The notes below the pieces were generated by a model. That model did no database searches. It was not told the DNA's origin and was given only the letters and a program-made list of their open reading frames with translations. Shown here piece after piece: positions 60,032 to 64,000 of a stretch of 64,000 nt of DNA. Source of the DNA: DASQPR01 sp963836775 (GTDB taxonomy: Bacteria > Actinomycetota > Actinomycetes > Mycobacteriales > Micromonosporaceae); NCBI GenBank assembly GCA_963836775.1, contig CAWIKR010000002.1:1984001-2048000 (forward strand), in the 5' to 3' direction. The position numbers and the translations under genes are program-made. Each line of letters opens with the position of its first letter. Position 1 is the stretch's first letter.

Positions 60032-61660
60032 TTACCGGCCGGTGGAACCGTCGATCAGCTCGCGCACGATGTCGGCGTGCCCCGCGTGCCGGCCGAGCTC
60101 CTCGACCAGGTGGGTGAGGATCCAGCGGAGCGTCGGCGGGTCGGCGTCGAACCCGGCCGCGGCCGCGGTGGCGGTGATCGAGGGCGCCGATCGGATGATC
60201 TCATCGCTCGCCGCGATGACCTTCTCGTAAGCCGCCGTCACCGATGCGACCGTGTCGGCCTGGGCCAGCTTGTCGTCCTGCATCAGGTCGCCGTCGCCGC
60301 CGGCGAAAGCTTGATGGAGCCAGAAGACCTCAACGTGCGCCACGTGCTTGAGCAGGCCGAGCAGGCAGGTGCCGGAGCCGACCGGTGAGTGCCGGGCGTC
60401 GTCCTCGGAAACCCCGGCGACCTTGCCGATCAGGCACGTCCGCAAGTAGCTGATGAACGCCAGCAGCGTCTCGGTCTCGCTCGCGTCCAGCCGGGGCGGC
60501 CTGGCGTCCGGATTCGACTGAGTCATGGCGTCGACCACCGCGGTCACACCCGGCCGGAGCGTCAACATCCGGGTCAGTTCGGCGGCAGCCCACGATGCCG
60601 CGTCCGCTGAATCCGGAGCAAACCCGTAGCCGATCTGGAGGACGCCGTTCTCGTCGGCCGGACCCATGGTGCCGACTTCGCCGACGATCACCCCGTCCCG
60701 CTCCACCAGCCAAAGTTCCGCGCCCTGGTGGGCGACCATCCACAGGGCGGCCATGGTGTTCTGGTGCGGCCATCCCGGCGCGGCCGGCGCCGTCGGCAGG
60801 TCGCCATCGAGCATCGCGGCCGCCGACGCCGCGGCGACCGGGCGCAACCGCAGCGATCGCCCGCCGGCATGGTCGAAGTCGACTGGTCGCGGCGCGGCCG
60901 CCGACTGCGAGATCCACAGTTTGGTGCCGTCCGGCTGGAATCCGGCGCGTTCGTAGATCGCCTGTTCCCTGGGGCCCGCCGGCTCCAGCCAGACGATCTG
61001 CGCACCCGCGTCATGCGCTGCCTTCGTCAACCTCGCGACCAGGGCGCTGGCGATGCCGCGCCGGCGATGCGACTCGACCACCCCGATGGCGGCCAACTCG
61101 CTGACGCCGTCGACCGGCGCCGACACTTGGCCACCGCCGACCGCGGCACCGGTGTGCGCATCCCGGGCCAGCATCACGACGTCGCCTTCGCCTACGGCAC
61201 GTTCCAGGCGGGCCAGCGCGTCTGGTCCGGTCGGTTCGGTCGATCCGTAGGCGAGATCCTGCGCTCGCGCGGTGTCCATCAGGTCAGCCGATGTCGTGGC
61301 CGAGATAAGGCTGATGCCATCGACAGTTGTGCCGGCCCGGAGCTCGCCCGGCCGGCAGGCCATCAGCGGCGGCCGGCCTTCGACCTGGAAACCGGCCCGG
61401 AGCAGCGCCGGTTCGACGCCCGGGGCGGCGGCCGGCACATATTCCAGCCGGGGCACCCGGCCGTGCCTGCGGAAGTATTCGATGAGCGCCAGAACGTCGC
61501 CGTCGGACGGCTCGGCCCCGGCGTCCGGGACCGCGTAATTGCGCCAGATATTCGGTGACGTCGCGTTGAGCAGCACCGTGAACGGACCAACTCGAGGCAG
61601 GTCGCGGCGGGCGAAATCGGTGGCGATGGAATCGGCGACGCGAATAGCGAGGGAGGACAT
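60032..61660 (-). CDS. GNAT-GNAT-DinB (DUF664) fusion protein
   Basis: A 542-residue fusion. The first part holds a divergent N-lobe and a GNAT domain with ELAAIGVVESHRRRGIASALVARL (acetyl-CoA motif). A second GNAT-like segment (about 285-390) includes ELWLVERDGVIVGEVGTMGPAD but stops before its last strand, at VVDAMTQSNPDARPPRLD. From about 395 a DinB/DUF664 four-helix domain follows, with candidate metal-binding histidines in LLKHVAHVEVFW and HLVEELGRHAGHADI. DinB-type proteins include bacillithiol/mycothiol-linked enzymes. The ATG at 61660 is used; there is no clear ribosome-binding site and longer reading is unconserved. Confidence 0.82.
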   Translation of the reverse strand: MSSLAIRVADSIATDFARRDLPRVGPFTVLLNATSPNIWRNYAVPDAGAEPSDGDVLALIEYFRRHGRVPRLEYVPAAAPGVEPALLRAGFQVEGRPPLMACRPGELRAGTTVDGISLISATTSADLMDTARAQDLAYGSTEPTGPDALARLERAVGEGDVVMLARDAHTGAAVGGGQVSAPVDGVSELAAIGVVESHRRRGIASALVARLTKAAHDAGAQIVWLEPAGPREQAIYERAGFQPDGTKLWISQSAAAPRPVDFDHAGGRSLRLRPVAAASAAAMLDGDLPTAPAAPGWPHQNTMAALWMVAHQGAELWLVERDGVIVGEVGTMGPADENGVLQIGYGFAPDSADAASWAAAELTRMLTLRPGVTAVVDAMTQSNPDARPPRLDASETETLLAFISYLRTCLIGKVAGVSEDDARHSPVGSGTCLLGLLKHVAHVEVFWLHQAFAGGDGDLMQDDKLAQADTVASVTAAYEKVIAASDEIIRSAPSITATAAAAGFDADPPTLRWILTHLVEELGRHAGHADIVRELIDGSTGR

Positions 61661-61837
61661 AACAACCACACATTCGAAGTCAGAATTCGGAAAAGGCAGG
61701 CATCGGCCAGTGCGGATGATCTTGTTCGGGCGACGCAGAGCGCATCGAGCCAGCACGGTCGACCGGCGCCGGAACAGCGCCAGGAGGGGGGAGGCCTCAG
61801 CCCTTTCCAAAGGTGTGGTGCGTTAGTTCGCCGATTC

Positions 61838-63130
61838 TCACCCCGCCGGTTGCGTCGTCGCAAGCCCATTACCCGGGTCGGCGGAGCCGTCGGAGCGGCT
61901 GCCGGCGGTGGCCGCCCGGGCCTCCGGTGCGGCCCGGGCGATAATTTCGATGACCGCCAGTCCGACCAGCACCCACAACACCGACCACCAGACGGTGGCG
62001 ACGCTCGGGTTGAAGAACAGCACCACGACTGCGATGGCAATGGCGATCGGAGCGGCCAGGCGCCGGTAGTGCGCCACGGTGGCCGGGACCGGTCCGAGTG
62101 GGATGCCGCTGCGCCCCAGCGCCCGGCCGATGCCGTCCAGGATGATGTTGATGAACCGCCTGATCCCGACGGCGATCCGGCTCGGGCCGGCCAGCAGCGC
62201 GAACCCCGCAGCCAGCAGGAACAGTGTGGCGAAGAGCGTCACCGCGGTCCGCACGTTGCGCAGAAAGATGCTGAGCGCGTTCTCGACCGCTTGTGGTGAC
62301 TGAATCGTGGGCGGCAGATCGGCCATGTAATTCTCGACCAGGATCCGCACCAGGCCGCGAATCAGCAGCAGACCCAACCCGAGCACGAGGCCGGTCAGAA
62401 TGATGCCGCGCCGGCGGTTCGGCGCGACCAGCACCGCTCCGACAATGACCACGAGTGCTATCCACGGCAGCCAGGTGGCGACGTCGTTGAGGATGCGGAC
62501 GTAGGACCGAATCGTCGGCAGCTTGTCCGACGTGAACAGCGTGTACTCGATCGACACGCTGGGAATCTTGGACGCGAGTGAGAAGCCGTCGGCGACCAGC
62601 CGGTCCTTGACCTGTGCCAGCACCTGTCCCAGGTCGATCGAGATGGTGTTGCCGGAGGTGCTGATCGGTCCGACGTTGGAGCCGGTCAGGACGCTGACGA
62701 CGGCGGTGTGCCCGGTTCTCAGCGCGGCGTCGAAGACGGTCTCGAATTGCGAGCTGTGAACGATCTTGTCGACCTCGCTGCGTACGAACGATTGCACGCC
62801 GTTGACGGCGGGCTGGACCAGCGCGTCGATGGCCTGAGGCGCACCCTGCTGAGTGAGCCACGTGGTGGCTTGGGTGGCGAGGCTCTTCAGGTCGACCCGG
62901 GCCAGGATCTCGTTGCTGATCCGGTTGGACACGGCGGTTTGGATCACCGGATCGTCGGCCAGCGGCGCCGCGTTGGCGACGAACTTGTCGGTGTTGAGGA
63001 CCTGGTTGCGGACGAACACCGCGGCGATCGAGCCGATGCCGAGGACCAGGGCCAGGATGACCAGGCACACGGCACCGACCCAGCGCCCGGCTCGGGCCGC
63101 GCCGTGCGAACCAGTCGTGGTCGCGGTCAT
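61838..63130 (-). CDS. Hypothetical integral membrane protein with large extracytoplasmic domain
   Basis: A 430-residue protein: one N-terminal helix (about 15-37), a long polar segment (about 40-220) rich in helices (NTDKFVANAAPLADDPVIQ, ISNEILARVDLKSLA), then five to six C-terminal helices (about 223-400) and a short Ala/Gly tail. Actinobacteria have similar uncharacterised proteins. The ATG at 63130 follows the SHOCT gene by seven bases, so the two are cotranscribed. No function can be assigned. Confidence 0.75.
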   Translation of the reverse strand: MTATTTGSHGAARAGRWVGAVCLVILALVLGIGSIAAVFVRNQVLNTDKFVANAAPLADDPVIQTAVSNRISNEILARVDLKSLATQATTWLTQQGAPQAIDALVQPAVNGVQSFVRSEVDKIVHSSQFETVFDAALRTGHTAVVSVLTGSNVGPISTSGNTISIDLGQVLAQVKDRLVADGFSLASKIPSVSIEYTLFTSDKLPTIRSYVRILNDVATWLPWIALVVIVGAVLVAPNRRRGIILTGLVLGLGLLLIRGLVRILVENYMADLPPTIQSPQAVENALSIFLRNVRTAVTLFATLFLLAAGFALLAGPSRIAVGIRRFINIILDGIGRALGRSGIPLGPVPATVAHYRRLAAPIAIAIAVVVLFFNPSVATVWWSVLWVLVGLAVIEIIARAAPEARAATAGSRSDGSADPGNGLATTQPAG

Positions 63131-63137
63131 GGCCGGA

Positions 63138-63452
63138 TCAGGCGCCGAGGAGTTTCGCCTTGGCGGCGGCGAACTCATCGTCGGTCAGCAGTCCGGACGC
63201 CTTCATGTCGCCCAGTTGCTTCAGCTGGGTCATCATGTCGTCGCGGGCCGCTGCTGGTGCCGGTGCGGCCTGCTGCTGGTCGACCACGGCCTGCTGGGCC
63301 GCCTGCTGCTCGGCGGCGGCCTGCTGGCGCCGGCTCTGCCGGTTCCCCACGGCGTTCACCGTCGCTGTCGCAGTGCCGGCCACCACCGCGGTGCGGGTCA
63401 TCGTGCCGAGCAGGCCGGGGCGACCGCGCCCCACCCTTGGACGTAGCAACAT
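63138..63452 (-). CDS. SHOCT domain protein
   Basis: A 104-residue protein with a basic N-terminus, a weak hydrophobic stretch (about 15-33), a Gln/Ala-rich middle (QQAAAEQQAAQQ) and a C-terminal SHOCT motif, QLKQLGDMKASGLLTDDEFAAAKAKLLG, a short helical hairpin thought to mediate oligomer or partner contacts. AAGGAGG seven bases before the ATG at 63452 supports the start. It forms a small operon with the membrane protein gene downstream. Confidence 0.88.
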   Translation of the reverse strand: MLLRPRVGRGRPGLLGTMTRTAVVAGTATATVNAVGNRQSRRQQAAAEQQAAQQAVVDQQQAAPAPAAARDDMMTQLKQLGDMKASGLLTDDEFAAAKAKLLGA

Positions 63453-63537
63453 CTGACTTCCTCCTTGCTGGTGCCGGGATCCGCGATCGGAGTCGGCATC
63501 GGCTGTTCGCTCCGCCGTGTGCCGGACCCGGTCTGGC

Positions 63538-63960
63538 TCAGACGACCGCGGCGGCGACCGCCTCGGCGACCGCCGCGGGGATCCGCTCGGACCACACCAC
63601 CTCGCCACCCGAGGCCCGGGTGATCTCAGCGAGCTTGGCCGCCCACACGTGCTCGACCAGGAGGATCGCAGCGGTTCGGCCAGCCTGGACGTCGGCGGCG
63701 ATCTCATCCAAGTCCTCGTCGGCGATCAGGCCCTCGACCGCGTAGACCAGCTCATCGAAGGCCTCGTAGGCGTCCTCGCCCTCGCGGTCGCGCAGCTCGA
63801 AGATGACGACATCGCCGTTGTCGTCCTTCTCCATGAAGACCAGATCGATGATCCGGATCACGTCCGCGTCGATCAGCCGGCGCAACTCCGGCGCCAGCTG
63901 CGCACCCGGAATGGCTCCGGGAAACTCGACCACAACCAGTTCCATCGGTGCTCGGCTCAC
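63538..63960 (-). CDS. DUF6325 family protein
   Basis: A 140-residue soluble protein beginning MELVVVEFPGAIPGAQLAPEL after a short lead, with RIIDLVFMEKDDNGDVVIFEL and LLVEHVWAAKLAEITRASGGEV. This matches small actinobacterial proteins annotated as DUF6325 (related to DUF1269), often encoded with SHOCT and membrane proteins, as here. GAGGAG five bases before the GTG at 63960 supports the start; ATG 63945 is possible. The three genes from here to 61838 probably form one unit. Function unknown. Confidence 0.8.
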   Translation of the reverse strand: MSRAPMELVVVEFPGAIPGAQLAPELRRLIDADVIRIIDLVFMEKDDNGDVVIFELRDREGEDAYEAFDELVYAVEGLIADEDLDEIAADVQAGRTAAILLVEHVWAAKLAEITRASGGEVVWSERIPAAVAEAVAAAVV

Positions 63961-64000
63961 GTGAACTCCTCTGACCGGGCGGTAAGAACATCCTCGTCGG

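Overview
The window is a 64 kb piece of a high-GC actinobacterial chromosome. The case for Actinomycetota rests on the GC-rich third codon positions, frequent GTG starts, many starts that sit 6-8 nt after a TANNNT hexamer (the leaderless-mRNA pattern), four LytR-CpsA-Psr (LCP) wall-ligase paralogues, a proteasome activator of the Bpa type ending in GQYL, DUF4173, DUF5926 and DUF6325 family proteins, and a pheA/serS/HAD neighbourhood. Genus cannot be told from the sequence alone. No tRNA, rRNA, insertion sequence, prophage or CRISPR was recognised.

Layout. 0-20 kb is mostly cell envelope: CDP-alcohol phosphotransferase, family-4 glycosyltransferase, polyprenyl sugar-1-phosphate transferase, a two-component system followed by two DUF4173 membrane proteins, an ABC exporter, and four LCP proteins. 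20-34 kb is housekeeping and accessory metabolism: rhodanese, glycerophosphodiesterase, a soluble histidine kinase and an RsbW-like ATPase, orphan arginine deiminase, prephenate dehydratase, an F420-type oxidoreductase, seryl-tRNA ligase, a HAD phosphatase, the proteasome activator and a crotonase. 34-41 kb holds an acyl-CoA catabolic run: a frameshifted substrate-binding lipoprotein, an ADP-forming acyl-CoA synthetase with an in-frame minisatellite, an AMP-forming acyl-CoA ligase and a B12-dependent mutase large subunit without its B12 domain. 41-58 kb holds two separate modules, each pairing a two-component system with a MacB-type tripartite exporter. Between them lie an orphan adaptor, a beta-lactamase-fold lipoprotein and a 1.6 kb repeat array. 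58-64 kb has small unrelated genes (GNATs, HAD, a GNAT-DinB fusion, SHOCT and membrane proteins).

The most unusual element is the array at about 50.3-52.0 kb. Five copies of a 159-bp core each carry four copies of a 20-nt motif, two forward and two inverted, with start-to-start spacing of exactly 41, 57 and 41 bp in every copy. The cores are separated by variable GC-rich 7- and 8-bp microsatellites. It looks like a tandemly amplified palindromic element, or a binding array, and I cannot assign it to a known class.

Three genes (the fourth LCP, the substrate-binding lipoprotein, the second-module adaptor) each read as if one extra base were present. Either they are damaged, or the assembly carries single-base insertion errors; raw reads would decide.
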